Shown here: positions 1 to 12,500 of the stretch, one piece after another
Layout: every line of letters begins with the position of its first letter
Numbering within the stretch: the stretch's first letter is position 1
Origin: Clonostachys chloroleuca
Taxonomy: Eukaryota; Ascomycota; Sordariomycetes; Hypocreales; Bionectriaceae
Reading direction: 5' to 3'
Length of the DNA stretch: 64,000 nucleotides
Assembly (NCBI GenBank): GCA_037952775.1
Contig: JBANAY010000003.1
Span: 1,798,001 to 1,862,000 of the forward strand
The notes under the pieces: generated by a model
Seen by the model: the letters and a program-made list of their open reading frames with translations, nothing else
What the model was told of the DNA's origin: nothing
The model's database searches: none
Position numbers and translations under genes: made by a program

Positions 1-556
1 GCCTGGTCATCAATGGGGAGTTCAGGAGGGGCAAGAACTTGGTCCACAGTGTATTGCTGGTGCTGCTGCTGAACTTGTTGCTGCACTTGCTGCTGCGGAG
101 GCTGAGGTTGAGGGGGAGCCTGCTGCTGCGGCTGTGACTGCGATTGTTGCTGCTGCTGTTCCACCATGGCCTGGTACCCGTTGGTCTGCTGTCCCTGAGA
201 GTTGAATTGAGGGAAAGCAGACTTGGGGGGGTTGGCGCCATTGACATGAGCTGCGAGACTGTTTCTAGCAAACTGCTGGGATGGCCCTGTACCGGTTGGA
301 GAAAGAGGGGGAAAGATGTCGCAGTCGACGTCTTTGGGGCAGTCCTCAGACCTGCAAGCAGGTGTGAGCGGCTTGTGCGGGGTGTGGGAAGTGCATTCTC
401 CTTGTCCGCACCGTTCTTAATGCTGTCAAAGGAAAGTGGCTTGATATTAGGACCTCCTCGACGAGAGGCGAGGCCTCCGATGGGGGAAATAGGGTTGCCT
501 GCCCCAGTGTGGGAGGAGAAATTGGTAGACATCTGAGCAAGACCGCCAGTGTTCAT
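1..556 (-). CDS. Gln-rich protein of unknown function, N-terminal part (apparent frameshift, cut by window edge)
   Basis: The ATG at 554-556 follows an in-frame TGA; a second in-frame ATG at 530-532 could also serve. The first ~85 residues contain low-complexity but protein-like stretches (FSSHTGAGNPIS, IKPLSFDSIKN, ENALPTPRTS). Near 307-311 the plausible reading shifts to another frame, which then gives SPTGTGPSQQFARNS, AHVNGANPPKSAFPQ, a long Gln-rich block and YTVDQVLAPPELPIDD before the window ends. The shift needs one extra base in a G5 run (C5 on the coding strand), and no intron of workable length explains it. Without it the frame stays open to the edge but becomes an implausible Ser/Leu/Arg stretch. 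I do not recognise the family; Gln-rich regions are common in fungal transcription or chromatin proteins, but that is only suggestive. Confidence 0.6.
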   Translation of the reverse strand, partial: MNTGGLAQMSTNFSSHTGAGNPISPIGGLASRRGGPNIKPLSFDSIKNGADKENALPTPRTSRSHLLAGLRTAPKTSTATSFPLFLQPVQGHPSSLLETVSQLMSMAPTPPSLLSLNSTLRDSRPTGTRPWWNSSSNNRSHSRSSRLPLNLSLRSSKCSNKFSSSTSNTLWTKFLPLLNSPLMTR

Positions 557-1900
557 GGCTCAGAACTGACCGAATATACGGATAGAAAGTGTATGAGAAG
601 ATTGGATAAAGCGTTTAAAAAATGAATAGACGGAAGAAGCGAAGCTAGACGCTCAGGGCTCGCCGGCGGGTTCGCTTGTTCCGAATAAAAAGCCTCGATG
701 TCGATAGCGGATCGGAAGGCAGGTCGAGAACGGCTGTCTACTTTCGCGGTTTAAAAAGAGAGATCCAAGAAATGGAATGCCGTTGCAGGTCGAAGAAAAA
801 AAAGGAATCCTGACGGGGGATTGGATAAAGTGTTGGCGAAGAAGAAATTAAAAGAGTTGTAAATGCAGTGAAAGATGAGAGAATGACGCAGCGTCTGGGA
901 GCGCTGGAAAAAGTATGGTGGCTTTGAGGTCTTGTGCACGCGTACACTTAACGACAAAGCGAAGCTAAGGCAGGACACAACGGAGCTAACAGTCAACTGC
1001 TTTTCAAGGGAAGCGACGGCTAACTAAGGCTGAAACTTGTCAGAAGCAGCGCGACGAAGCTGTGCGGGCAATTCGGGTGGTCAAAGGTCGAAACCGGTCC
1101 AATGCCTCTTTCCTTTCTCGGGTTACTGCCTATTGGTGGAAGGCGTTCCGTCTCTTGCCCTTCAGTGATTTTTTTGGGTTTTTTTTTCTTTGGTTTTGTC
1201 CAAGTTTTCTTTCCTTCTGTTTGATTTTCTCCCTCGAGTCGTAAACTGTCGGAATTCGATGGGTGCGCTGGTGGATCGGCTCTTGAGTTTCGGTTGGTGA
1301 AATTAGGTAGAGAAGACGGTATGCTGATCGAAGCAATAGTAATGCAAATAAGAAAAAAAGAATAATACAGTCGAATTACGAGTTGTCGAAGGCAAGTCGA
1401 TCAGGAGCAGTGATCTTAAAAGGCCCTCTGTGTGGCTGCGGGGTTGAGTTCTTTCCTTTGTGGCAGGTTGCCGATTATTATTGTGGTCGAAGCGGGAAGA
1501 AACCGGTGCGCACGCACGTACGTACGCGAATTGAAAAAAGGCGACGGGCGAGACGATACGATACGAGCGAGCACAGACGCCAAAGGGCGATCAAAGGAAG
1601 GAATAGAGGAATAACTGGAGGGAGGCGAAAGGGGAAGAGCAGAGAGAAAAGAGGGAGAAAAAGCGGTACGAATGGGGAGCGGGAAGGAGGAGGGAGTTGG
1701 AGAGATTGGAAAGAGAGAGGCCAGGGCCTGAAGTGATGGAGAGCATGGATGGACGGGATCGAGGAGGCAAGAGCTCGACAGCCAGAGAGGCAGGCGGTGG
1801 CCAATCACAGGCCCACACTAGCAGCCCCACCTGACCAATCAGACGCCTGCCCCCCGGCTGATCTAACGATGGTGAAGGTGCGATGTACCCCGTACCTGCC
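557..1900 (-). promoter_or_regulatory. 5' leader and promoter of the Gln-rich gene
   Basis: No gene is supported here. Read on the minus strand, about 1590-1740 is a strong pyrimidine tract of the kind that precedes fungal transcription starts. Just upstream of it lie two CCAAT pentamers, at 1801-1805 and 1835-1839 on the plus strand, 34 bp apart. T-rich stretches at 1168-1235 are on the plus strand. This places a likely core promoter about 1.1-1.3 kb upstream of the ATG and implies a long 5' UTR. The promoter role is inferred from motif order only. Confidence 0.4.
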
Positions 1901-4900
1901 CACCCACAGTGGCACCACCGCTTGACAGGTACAGTGCACAGCCAACGCTGCGGGCAGCGCGTGACTCGTTGGCTCCAGCTCCGAAAGAGACTGTCCTGCT
2001 TCTAGGAAGCCGCCCAGCGAACCTTGGGCTCAAAGTCAAAGAACGGGCCCTCGATCTCGATACCAGCAACCTGAACTTGATGTAAAGTGGCTTCTTCTGG
2101 AACTCGGCGGCCAAGCCTCGCTGGGGCCGTTCTGGGATGTGCAGCACACTCACATCCATACGAATCCAAATCCATATCCATGGCCCTGTGACATGGATGA
2201 CAAAGGACCCCTTGTCTGCTCTGGAGTACCGACTAGTAATCCAGGCCATCGCTGCGCACGTAGCAGCATCGAGCCCCTAAGGCAACCTATCAGCCTACTG
2301 GGGCTGCGTGACTACAATAGTGCGGTTAGCCAGTGCGAGCAAGTAGCAATTTTTTGCTGGTGCCGCATAGCGCCCAAGCCAATCAGGGCCGCCAGGGGAA
2401 AGTGTTCAGGGGTTGCTGCGCTCGTTGCAACCTCCCCATCCCCACAGAACCCTGCTGCCACCTCAGTGATGGGCGCAAGCCGTTCATCGAATCTTGGGTG
2501 GCAATGTGAGCGAGCGGCAGAGTCACGGTCTGACTTCTGGCCTCAAGGATGTTGTGTAGCAGGCAGGCAGGTACATGCCCTGGCATTCATCGTATAGGGC
2601 CGTTCATGTCTACCTCCACGGTATACGCGGGACCTTCGGTCTGAACCACAACCTTAATATTGAGGCTGTCGATTGCAATCTCGTGTTGAGGACTTGCGTT
2701 TATAATACCTCAATCATCGTGAGAGCCAAGGTGCCCGTTTACCCACTGCCAAGCCGTGAGTACGTCTAGAGACAATGCACCTTCCACTTGCCCTATTGAT
2801 GCTGCTGCCGCATGCAGCTGCTTCACCACGAGCTATCGCACATAATTTACGCGACCTTGCGCTGGGCCCTCAAATAGCGGTCATCAATAGTGCCCTGTTT
2901 CCCATGCAGGACCGGCTAAAAGACCTACGACGTATCAGAGTACCCCAGTCCCCCAATTGCATTCAATGGTCTGGATGTGCTCTATTAATGACTCTTGTGG
3001 GTTTTCTTGCCGGGCTTTTTTTGCTTTTTCCCTTGCCCTGCCCCATAGCCGCTGATGACCTGTCTTGCCTATCTTCTTCTCCGAGCAAGTGTGACGAACT
3101 TGCTCTTAGGCCATGCAAAGCATGATCGGGCCCTGATGCACGTTCATGCGCCCAAGCACCCTCCAAGGCGGCCTTGGATCTCTGCCCACACATGCTCTAG
3201 AGGTTCTGTTACCCTCCTGCAGCCTTGGGAGTAGTACCTCCCTGCAGGTCCTCTGTGAAGGGTGGCACGCATCACGCATCGCGCATCTCACGGGAGCATG
3301 CCTTAACGTCTGGCAACACGGCCCTACCAGGTACACTAGGTGGTAATTAAGAGACACGGATACGCATGAGGACTCCTGATGTTTCCAGTTCCCCTGCCCA
3401 CATTCCCTCCCACGCCGCAGCTGTTTCATCCCTTCGCAGAAATTAGCGCTCTACCTGGCCTGCCACGATGAATCCTACCTAAAACGCTGTAGCACAATAC
3501 CGGCTCCTGGCGAGCACAGCCCGAAGCCACCGTTGAACCCCTGAGCAGACAGGCCTCCACTGTCAGGACCGCTCGGAGCACTGGGGGATGGCAGCAGGCA
3601 ACTGAACTCCTTCTGTGGCCCCTCCCCACACAGTTGATGGATTGGATGCAATACCCGCCGCTACTAATGGATCACTGCATTGACGGTCCCAGCCACTGTC
3701 CGATCCTGTGCTACTTCCCACAGGCAGGAAGCCCGCTCGCTCTCTTTGGGTCTTCATCTCCCGTTCCAGCCACCGATTTCCCTTGATCAGTACGTATTCG
3801 GATAACCACATGCAGCCACTCTATACCAAGGAGAATCCGCCCCTATGGAAATTAAATGCACACAATACGTACATGCTCCCTGCCAGACACCCTTGGCCGT
3901 GCGACCCGTAGGCCATGGCCATCTCCAGCCGACTATTGCCTGCGCGTCAAATGAATGAATGTAATGCCTCGCCGCGCACCATAATCCCCTCCAGAGGACT
4001 ACGCACCTGCTACGCCCGCCGTCTCCGCCCCGTCATCCACTAACTCGCTGCTATTATTGCTGCCAGGTGCGCGAACACGATGCAGCCCAACACTGCCCAG
4101 CTGTCCGCCAGCGCTGCTCCCTCTCTCCTCCTCGTCTATCCCTTTGAGCATGGATCGGCGGTCCCCCCTCATGTCGAGTGCTGATCCCGCCCACCCATTC
4201 GCTGGCGACCCTGCGCTTGTCGGGCGCTTCGATGTGCTAGATCGCGTAATCCCAACGCATCTTCACCGCGTCTAGCTGCCCTCCAGAGCGATCACAGTCG
4301 CGAGCAGCCCTCCCAGTCAGCATGCAATATGCAGGGCGCCGGGGTCCTGCGCTGTCACTGAGCGCTTATCATCCTCCTCCCGCCCACCATCTTTCCTTGA
4401 AGGGGAAACCCCTCCCTCCCATAAATAGACGTGTCTCCATTGGCCGGCCGGTCGACCTTTTGGGCGTTCGGTTAATTAGCTGAGATCCTTTTCCCACCTC
4501 TGGCTCCGATTGAAGAAGGACTGTGTGATAATAATCCCAATTTGCACAGCATCTTGTGCACCCAGAACAGGAGGGGCCCGGTCCATCTGCCAGGATGTAA
4601 TGTATATTTGGAAACGCCCACGGTCGTTTCTTGTCATCTGTCAAAATGTCTCTGTTTTCTTTTTTGCAGGAACGGATACTCTTTCCAGCGGAGGTAGTGT
4701 AACTCCAAGTCCCCAACTGTCCAAAAAGTACAGTGCAAGCAGCCGGCTCGCTCCATGGGAAGCTTTCCCCGCGATTTACTGTCTATCAAGCCAGGATTGG
4801 TCTGAAGTTGTAGCAGGACAGCCTCGTGAAACAAGCGCACTTCCTAGCATGAATGATCACCCTTGCACGTGACGATGGTGACTGTAGATGGACGATTACC

Positions 4901-7900
4901 GCTTGGTCATCGCTTGTCGCTTGTGCGCACATCTGATCTGGATTATTTTGTTCAACCGTGAAGCGAGGCCTTGAAACAACGAGAGCTTTTGAGCTCAGTA
5001 AAGAAACCAATCATGACGAGGTGCGACTAGAGCCGTGGCATCTTGTCCTGTCTGTCTCCCATGGTGAAGTACCCTTCTTGACGCTCGTATAACAACGGCA
5101 GCCAGTCTAGGAGAAAATACTAGCGAGGATGGATGACACATGTCCCCCTTGTCGCCGGACTTTGCATTGCGATACTGTGCCTGGGCTGTGATGCCTCTCA
5201 TTTCCGACAGGGCCGTCAGCCTGGTTCAGGACCCAAACGCGTAATCGCAGTTTCAGCCAAGTATGCTCAATTCTGACTCACAAATTTGCCTCTTTTCTTA
5301 TCCAAAAAGCCATGAAAGCATAATCACAGTCTTACACGTATGCCAGAGTGCGAGAATGCCTCCATCGCATGATCAGATTTGACTCATCGATGGTGCCTTG
5401 CAACAGCGACAGGAGTATAGGGTAGGTCGACTCGCATTTGAACACAACCAACTACCCGAGATCCAGTGGTTTCCGTTGATTCGATGAATAGTGATGACGG
5501 ATCCTGGACTAGGCATCTACACATGACTAGGATCCATCTCTAGATGTCGAAGCTTGAATCTAGGCAGAACATGCGCCGCACCCGACGATTTGCTCGGCCG
5601 ATCTGATGTCGCCTAACCCGTTTCACAAACCTCTAAACCGGGCCGTCAACTTGTAGAAACCGGCCTAGAAGCCGGGACAACCTTTCCTCACCAGCTGCAA
5701 AGAAGAGCATCATATGAACCCATAACTTAAGCACTAGAGTGGGTAGTTGAGTGCCCAAGGAAGGTGACCTTGCCGTGTTGGATCTTCCCTCCTGAAATCA
5801 CCATCAGCGAACAAGACGGTTCTGAGCCCGAGTCACCACACCAGGGCGGAATAATCTGATGAATGCTAAGTTTCATGTCTCCGTGCGCACGGATGCAGAT
5901 CCGGCGCCTGGAAGAAAGCCCGTTTCACCATTAATGGCCCGAGGCCGTGGTCCTAGGGCCAGACGACGGCGCGGGTCAGAGATCTCGGCCCTGTGTGCTG
6001 GGGCGAGCGGTAGATGAAAGCCCGGCGTTGAGAGCTCAGGCAGACCACCTGTGAGAAATATCTAGGCCAAATGCTTAGCTAGATTATCGACGGCGGTTTT
6101 GTTTGGTGGCTGTGCTGGATAGAGCGCTTTGCCTCGGGTTTTGGCCGGCTGCGTCCGTCATGTCAAGGACCTCGGATTACATGACATGTATATCGGCGCA
6201 TCCATATCGTTCAAGAGCCCCAATCACGGAGCTATAAAGCAATTACGTGGAAACCCGCGAGACGACAGAATAATGTGATTCAAGAAAACCCGCCATTCTC
6301 GAGGCCGTAGTCGCAAGTGTTCGACAAGAAGAAATCCAGGGTCGGCGGGGCAAATGCTCCAGGTAAAGTAGCACCCCCAAGGCCGACGAAAAGGGCACCC
6401 CGTGTCAGCGAAAATCCGCCCTAAATAAATTAGATCCCTCGTTTTCCGATGCTCAAGTGCGAGATCTTTCCCGAGGCCAGGGGTTGCGAGTGGTAATGGG
6501 GAAGAGAGTACGGCGACAAGGCTGGTCGGCGACTAGCCTGCCAAGTGAGATCGGGCTTCATTCCGGAAATGTCTAAGGAACAAAACGGTTAGCAGCTCAT
6601 AGTGTTTACGTCAAATGGCTAGATATGGCGATATCATTCGAAATTCCTCCACACGATCCCCTGTGTTACTTGTTCACCTGTTGGGCGTAGCTTATGCCGC
6701 GGCGCACATCGTGGTGATCCCATAGTCTAAATTAACGAATGAGACGGCACTAGTGCGATATGGAAGAGGAAGGAGAATTATGGTCGGCAAGTAGTCAATC
6801 AAAGAATGGTTGTGGTAGGAATGTTTCGGAGTGTGGGAAGATCGCAACTCCTATGCATCTGTTTCGATCGTGGAAGGCTTAGTCGTTTGGTATGGACACA
6901 TGGAGACAATGCATGGCATGATAACGAGAACAACACCCTCCCTGATCGACGGGGATAAGTGGAAACGAACACCGATTTACATGTGTGTGCGCTGACTGCG
7001 GGACTCTGACTGTCTATTCTCACACCATCCGGGCCGGCTGATCACCAACGCATACACGGTTATCGTGACATCGGGAGGAATATCTCGACAAGCCTAAGTT
7101 CAAGGTGGGCTCTAGAAAAATCTTTCGTAGAAGGAGAGAGGCCGAAGGAAACTTCTTGGCGGCCGGGTCTGACGATGAGGAGTTAAAAGAAGGGGGCCAG
7201 ACCCGCACAAGAGGACCATCAAGGGGGCGGCCGAAGATTCGTTGAGGATGAGCCATGCATCGACAAAAGCCCGAAAAACGCCGCGGGAATGGCAATAGGA
7301 AACGTGTAAGCCTACATAACTTCATCTTGTTTGTTCAACTTATCGCCCGTCAGCCTCCCCCGCTCAGGTCCGCCCTCGATTCAGAAAGTGGTTGCGGCCG
7401 ACGGCCGCCCTCGTCATATTACCAGCCGCTTTCTGCACTGCCTCCTTTGTACCCAGGTCTCTCTACCTGAACCCGCATCAGACTATCTTTGCACAAAACC
7501 TAAGGGACACACCCTTAAGAGAGGCAGTCTCATGATCGCATGACCGATCCCGCGACCACACCATTTGGCCATCGTGCCCTCTCTTACACCCCCTTCGTTT
7601 GACCCACCATGCTAGACATCAATGTACCTGTACTTTGAGCCCACCCCCAGATATGCAAGATTGCCGCCTATGTATGACGAGAGCAGTTGCGAAGGAGGGG
7701 TTGGTCAGTTGGTTGTGATGCTGTTAAGGCTCCTGCTGCCGCGTTGTTATTGTTGGTCATGTCTCTTCCCTACTTTCGCCCCAACACAGACCATGCACGA
7801 TCAAGACGCTTCCTAATCGCCCGGATTACCAAGCCATAGTCAGCTCCCATCTGTTTCAGTGGCGGTTGTCTCAATAGACCCATTGGTTATGAGTCTCTCT

Positions 7901-8566
7901 GTCTTGTGACGACTTCCCAATGCAGGCCGTAAGCAGAATCATCAATTTTAGTTGGCAGACATACGCCAGATCGTCTATGATCGGTCAGGTGTTGAAGTGC
8001 CTCGAGCGAGTTCCTTCGCATATTATTTCCACATTCAAACAGTATCCGGCTTATTGGATGACATGATTGCCTCACAGTGAAGGTTTGTGATGTATTTGGT
8101 TGTCGATACCTGTCTCAAAAAAAGTGACTGCATTTACATCGGGGTTAAGCAACGAATGACGAGGGTAGGCTGATCCCGCCGCGGGACATCCGTGCGTGTT
8201 AACCAAGTAGGACAGCCTCGTGTTGAACTGTTTCCGGTCTCCTCAAACGTATCAAAACTATGTATGCAAAAATTGTAAAGGAGAAATAGATATGGTTGAA
8301 GACAATACTAGTAAAGCTAAATATCTCATTAGATACAAAAGAAAATCAAACACAGGAAGGGAGAAAGAAAAGGACAGAAATAAAGGAAGTAAGAAAAATA
8401 GAAACCCAAAAAGGAAAAGAAAGAAAGAGGAAAATCACAATCCAAAGATTGAGGCATCGAAGCAGAGAACTCCCATTGTTTGGGATTCTAGAGATATCGT
8501 TACTCATGTCGTGTCCCTCCGGCCCCCCCTTTTTTTAATCTAACGTATGCATGCACAAACACATCT
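1901..8566. other. Gene-poor interval of about 6.7 kb
   Basis: Open frames here are short (at most ~150 codons), overlap on both strands, and show no recognisable domain, signal peptide or believable exon chain. I see no tRNA, rRNA, terminal inverted repeat or long direct repeat. The one distinctive element is an A/G-rich tract at about 8333-8441, which is pyrimidine-rich on the minus strand. The interval may hold non-coding transcripts or long regulatory DNA; nothing in it can be named. Confidence 0.5.
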
Positions 8567-9520
8567 TTACCGTCGCTCTTCTGGGCTCACAGTGTCGCCG
8601 TAATAACCACCTTCGCCGTGTTCTCGGCCCGCGGCGGCGCAGGCGAGACAAACCCCGCCGCCGTACACCCGAGTGTGACGTGTCCAGCCTGACCCGTCCT
8701 GATCGAGCACTGCGACAAGCTCGCCCTGGAGGCCGATTTTCGCCTCGTCAGCGGGATCATTGGTGAGAAGTTCGGGGAAGGTTGGCGGTGGTGGCAACAC
8801 AGGGCTGGTAGGTGGATAGGAATTGGCCGGGAAGACCAAGTCCGTTTCAGAGTGTGAAGAAGACTCCCGTGAGACAGGAATGCCAATTGGAACGGTCTTG
8901 TTGTAGGATAACCGCCGCGGGTACGAAGTTGTCACCACTGTGCTTGGCTGCGAGCCCGAGCTGGGCGTCGAGGCAGAGGTGTAGTCCGGGTTGGGCTGGT
9001 GGATGAAGCTGTCCTGGCCCTGGGCGCGCACATCCAGCGTGAAGACGGTGGAACTCAACTCCGGGGGTGTCAACGGCGGGGCGGGAGGTGGCCGGCTGAT
9101 CAGGTACGGGAGCCCGTGGGCACTGCTGGAACCCCATCGCGAGTCCAGGGCCAAGGGCTTTCGCACCAACGACTCAATGTCGTCTTCCCTCAGTCTGCCG
9201 TGGTTGGCGTCACCAGCACTCTCGGCGCTGCTCATTTTCTCATCCATATCCGTATCCCAGTACGGCGGGCTCAATGGCGACGGGGGCTGGTGGGTGTATC
9301 TCAGCGAAGTCCCAAGCTGGGTCAGGTCGAAGTCCTGGTATGCGTTGAGCACATTGGGATTTGGCTGCGTCCTGTTTGGCTTGCTGAGTCTTGATAAGGC
9401 AAAGCGCAAACAAGAACGCAAAATGACAATGGTTGCGAAAAGTGCAAGACAGGCCTCTAGCGCAGCCGCGGGCGACCAGCCTCTGAAGTACTCTCCAGCC
9501 CCGAAGAGAGTGGTAACCAT
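8567..9520 (-). CDS. Single-pass membrane protein with Pro-rich tail, unknown function
   Basis: This is an uninterrupted frame of 317 codons from the ATG at 9518-9520. Translation could also start at 9631, 37 codons earlier, but the shorter start puts the membrane segment near the N-terminus. Residues ~14-42 hold one hydrophobic segment (ALEACLALFATIVILRSCL) followed by basic residues (SRLSKPNR), as expected for a type III or signal-anchor protein with a cytosolic tail. The rest is low-complexity and Pro/Ser-rich, including PPPAPPLTPPEL and a PTSPVLPPPPTF block. The C-terminus carries a compact Gly/Cys-containing segment (YGGGVCLACAAAG). I do not recognise the family. It is flanked by two long gene-poor stretches. 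That it is coding rests on length, the membrane segment and codon use. Confidence 0.7.
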   Translation of the reverse strand: MVTTLFGAGEYFRGWSPAAALEACLALFATIVILRSCLRFALSRLSKPNRTQPNPNVLNAYQDFDLTQLGTSLRYTHQPPSPLSPPYWDTDMDEKMSSAESAGDANHGRLREDDIESLVRKPLALDSRWGSSSAHGLPYLISRPPPAPPLTPPELSSTVFTLDVRAQGQDSFIHQPNPDYTSASTPSSGSQPSTVVTTSYPRRLSYNKTVPIGIPVSRESSSHSETDLVFPANSYPPTSPVLPPPPTFPELLTNDPADEAKIGLQGELVAVLDQDGSGWTRHTRVYGGGVCLACAAAGREHGEGGYYGDTVSPEERR

Positions 9521-12500
9521 GTTTGAAACGGTAGGTTTCGTTTCCCGCTTTATTAGTGGGTTGGGTTGGGTGAAAGAGACCAGTGCTTTCGAGTAAGCCT
9601 GGCCGGGGGTGTCAACACGCAAGCCAAGCAAGTCACTCTACTTTGCTTGCGTCTGCGGTAAGACGGCAGGCACGTTAAGCGATAAAAAAAGACTTGCCCT
9701 ATACTAGACCTACCCTACCATAGGTAATCCCGCAGGCAACTAAAAGGGGAGTTGACTCGATTGGTTTGTTTGGTGGTGGCAGATGGCCGACTCGGGGCGC
9801 TAGAGGCTGCTTGGTTGGCCGGTTTACTTGGGTGTCGGCCTTGTCTGGCCTTGTGTAACGGCGGAGCGCAAGGCTGAGATGCCCAAGTGAACCTTGCGTT
9901 GCGCGGCACACGTCGTTATGTGCGTCCTGAGATGCCCAAACGGGTCAATGATATGATTGACCACTAGGCCAGGCTGAATCCTTCCACTGGGTGGGTGGGA
10001 GCAACGGCGAATACCCCAATTGTGGAAGTAGCGGAACGTCCGTAGATCCGGCACAGTCCCACGGAACCAACGAGCTGACGTCTAGCTCTCGGCTTCGCGT
10101 GGATGCTGCTCGGGGATTTAGGTCAATCAGCTCGTGAGGGCTTAGGGAACGACGCGTAATGATGGCCTGGAGATCGCGAGTAGCACTCAACCATTCCAAT
10201 GTACAGCTTGGTTGGCGGAGCCGGGGGGGAGCTGGGCGAGAGAGCGGGTGAGATGGGACGTCGGTATGGGAGACAGCATTCACACAACCTTATATCTATC
10301 CTGGGTAATTACATCAGGGTGAGCGAGTACAGCGACCTGGAACATGAGAAACTAGTCGTCGGACCATACCAAAGAGCACCACGGCGATTGGAAGCACCTC
10401 GACGATGGTTAGCGATCATGCGCTGTTAGATCCAAAGTTCCAGACAAGGGCTCTCCGATGGCCCCCTCCCCCATGAGCCTAATTCAGCTTGGAGGCTGCA
10501 AAGGTTCAGCTGTCGAAGAGCTATCCGCTCGCGAGGCAAGTGTTCCAACTGGCCCATAGCGGAGGCTAAGTGGGCTGGCCATTCCGATCCTGATTTGTGG
10601 CGTTGTTGCCGGGACTTCGTAAGCGCAATACCATGTACGAGGGACTGCCTGACCTATTCAAAAACCCACCCACCTGCTGATCCCAGGACCAGTGCACTAG
10701 TTAAATAGCCATGGCCGTGTGGGCATCCCCTGCTGCGAGGAAATGCTGGTAAAGAAAGGATCCTGCAGATGCTCGAATCCGGCCAGCTCGAGACTCTGCG
10801 CACATTCGATCAATGTCCAACGTACATTGGTACTGGTGGCAATCGGTAGCCTTGCAGACTAATACGTGCCAGTGGCTAGTAATATTTTCTTCTTCTTCGT
10901 TTTCTAAGCATGGGCCCTGGTCTCTGGTCAGATAGTCAGCTGTTAGAAATTCTTGTGCGTCCATGCGCGAAGTGGCAAGGTACAGCCCACCGGCCTGCTC
11001 ATTCCGAAAAGGAGATCTTCTAGATTGCGATTATCCACTGGGAAGGTGCACACATGTGCCCGGTGTCCGCGATACGGAATCTGGATGGAAATGGAACAAG
11101 CCGTCGATTCCCAGGGGCGCGGGTTTGGCACAATGATGCGGTAAACTCCACCAACATCGAAACATGAAAACAAGGCTGGCTGGCAACCCCAGGCGCCCCC
11201 TGGTTTTCAGCCTAAAAAATTACCAAACCCGTTGCGACAGGCTTGTTTGTTCGCGATATGTTTTGTAGGCGGGGCCCAACAAGTTATACAGATCCATTGT
11301 GCGCCACCAGATGCACGTTGGTGGGCAACACACTCCTGTAAGCCGCGGGTGTGTACGCTTGTGTGCGAAGGATCCAGTTAAAAGAGGAAGCATAGGCTCT
11401 TTGCTTCGTGGGGAAACCTATTCGCTGTTGTGCCATGGGCCTGGCAGGCTATCGGATCTACCTAGTTCTGAGATGGAATGTGCGAAAGAAGCACTCTGTC
11501 TCTTCTTCCACTTTTCGCTGAGGTGAGCCTCTGAATGGGTCCATGGTATGTACATCGACATACCTCTAGTTCAGGGCAGATGATAGAGTGTGAGACCAGG
11601 GCTAGGCTTGCCCTCGCATTGCCCCTAGACCCTGCCTACGGGGAGGGATGCGATGCGCCAAAATAGCGATTGGCTGGCCATCAGCCCTGTGATAGTTTGG
11701 GTAAGATGTTCCATTGGCCTTCATACGCAGGCGTTGCCTCTGGTCTGTTTGTGGAGAAGAAGGACATCGAGATGTGTTGCCCGGCCAGGGATGGTGATAG
11801 CCTCTATGAAAGGCCTGCCTTGGCTCCGCACATGCATCAGCGGGTGTAAAGATATCAAGTTGCAGCGGGGTTCTGCTGAAATGTACATGCGTTTCCTGAC
11901 TCATGGGACGTCGTGGTGGGAGCCAGAATAAACCAGGACGAAGATAGATAGATCCATCAGCAAAGTCATCCCAGGAAATCGCGGCCGACCAACAAACTTA
12001 CTCTTCTAGGCGATTATTATTCTGAGAAGGAGCGACAGCCAGACTTACAACCTTCAGGCGACCTCCCGGCCGCTACGACGGTGTCTACAGAAGAGGCTGG
12101 AGTGGAGCACCTCAGGCACAGGCTTTGAAACCTCCACCAGTGGCCCATAGCCGCTAACGCCTTTGGGAGGGCTAGGCGCGATGCACTTGCTGGCGTTCAC
12201 CACTCAGATTTGGTCGCCAAAGGTGATTCCTTCCCGTTCTAGCAGTTTCAGGGCGCCTGGCCCAATACCTGGCCGAGCGTCACTGTACAGAAGACCCTGG
12301 CTCTCTATGGCCTAGGGTCCATGTATAGATACCAGCCGAGCCGGTACCCAAGCGGCACCCTCCAGGCCAGCCGGCGGGAGGCCGTGGGATTGGCTTGGCG
12401 CGGTCTGGCTCAGCTTAGGGCATTGAGCTGGGCTGGAAGGGCTGCACATCGCATCTGCATGCACATATTCCACGCTCCTCGAAATCTCGTGGAATCCGTG

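Noticed and set aside
2139..2597. 152-codon plus-strand ORF
   Set aside because: It has no domain, signal or splice support and its composition is unlike protein; it sits among other chance frames.
4510..4872. Plus-strand ORF with a 3' splice-like TTTTCTTTTTTGCAG near 4669
   Set aside because: No matching donor and branch site or family-like protein on either side was found.
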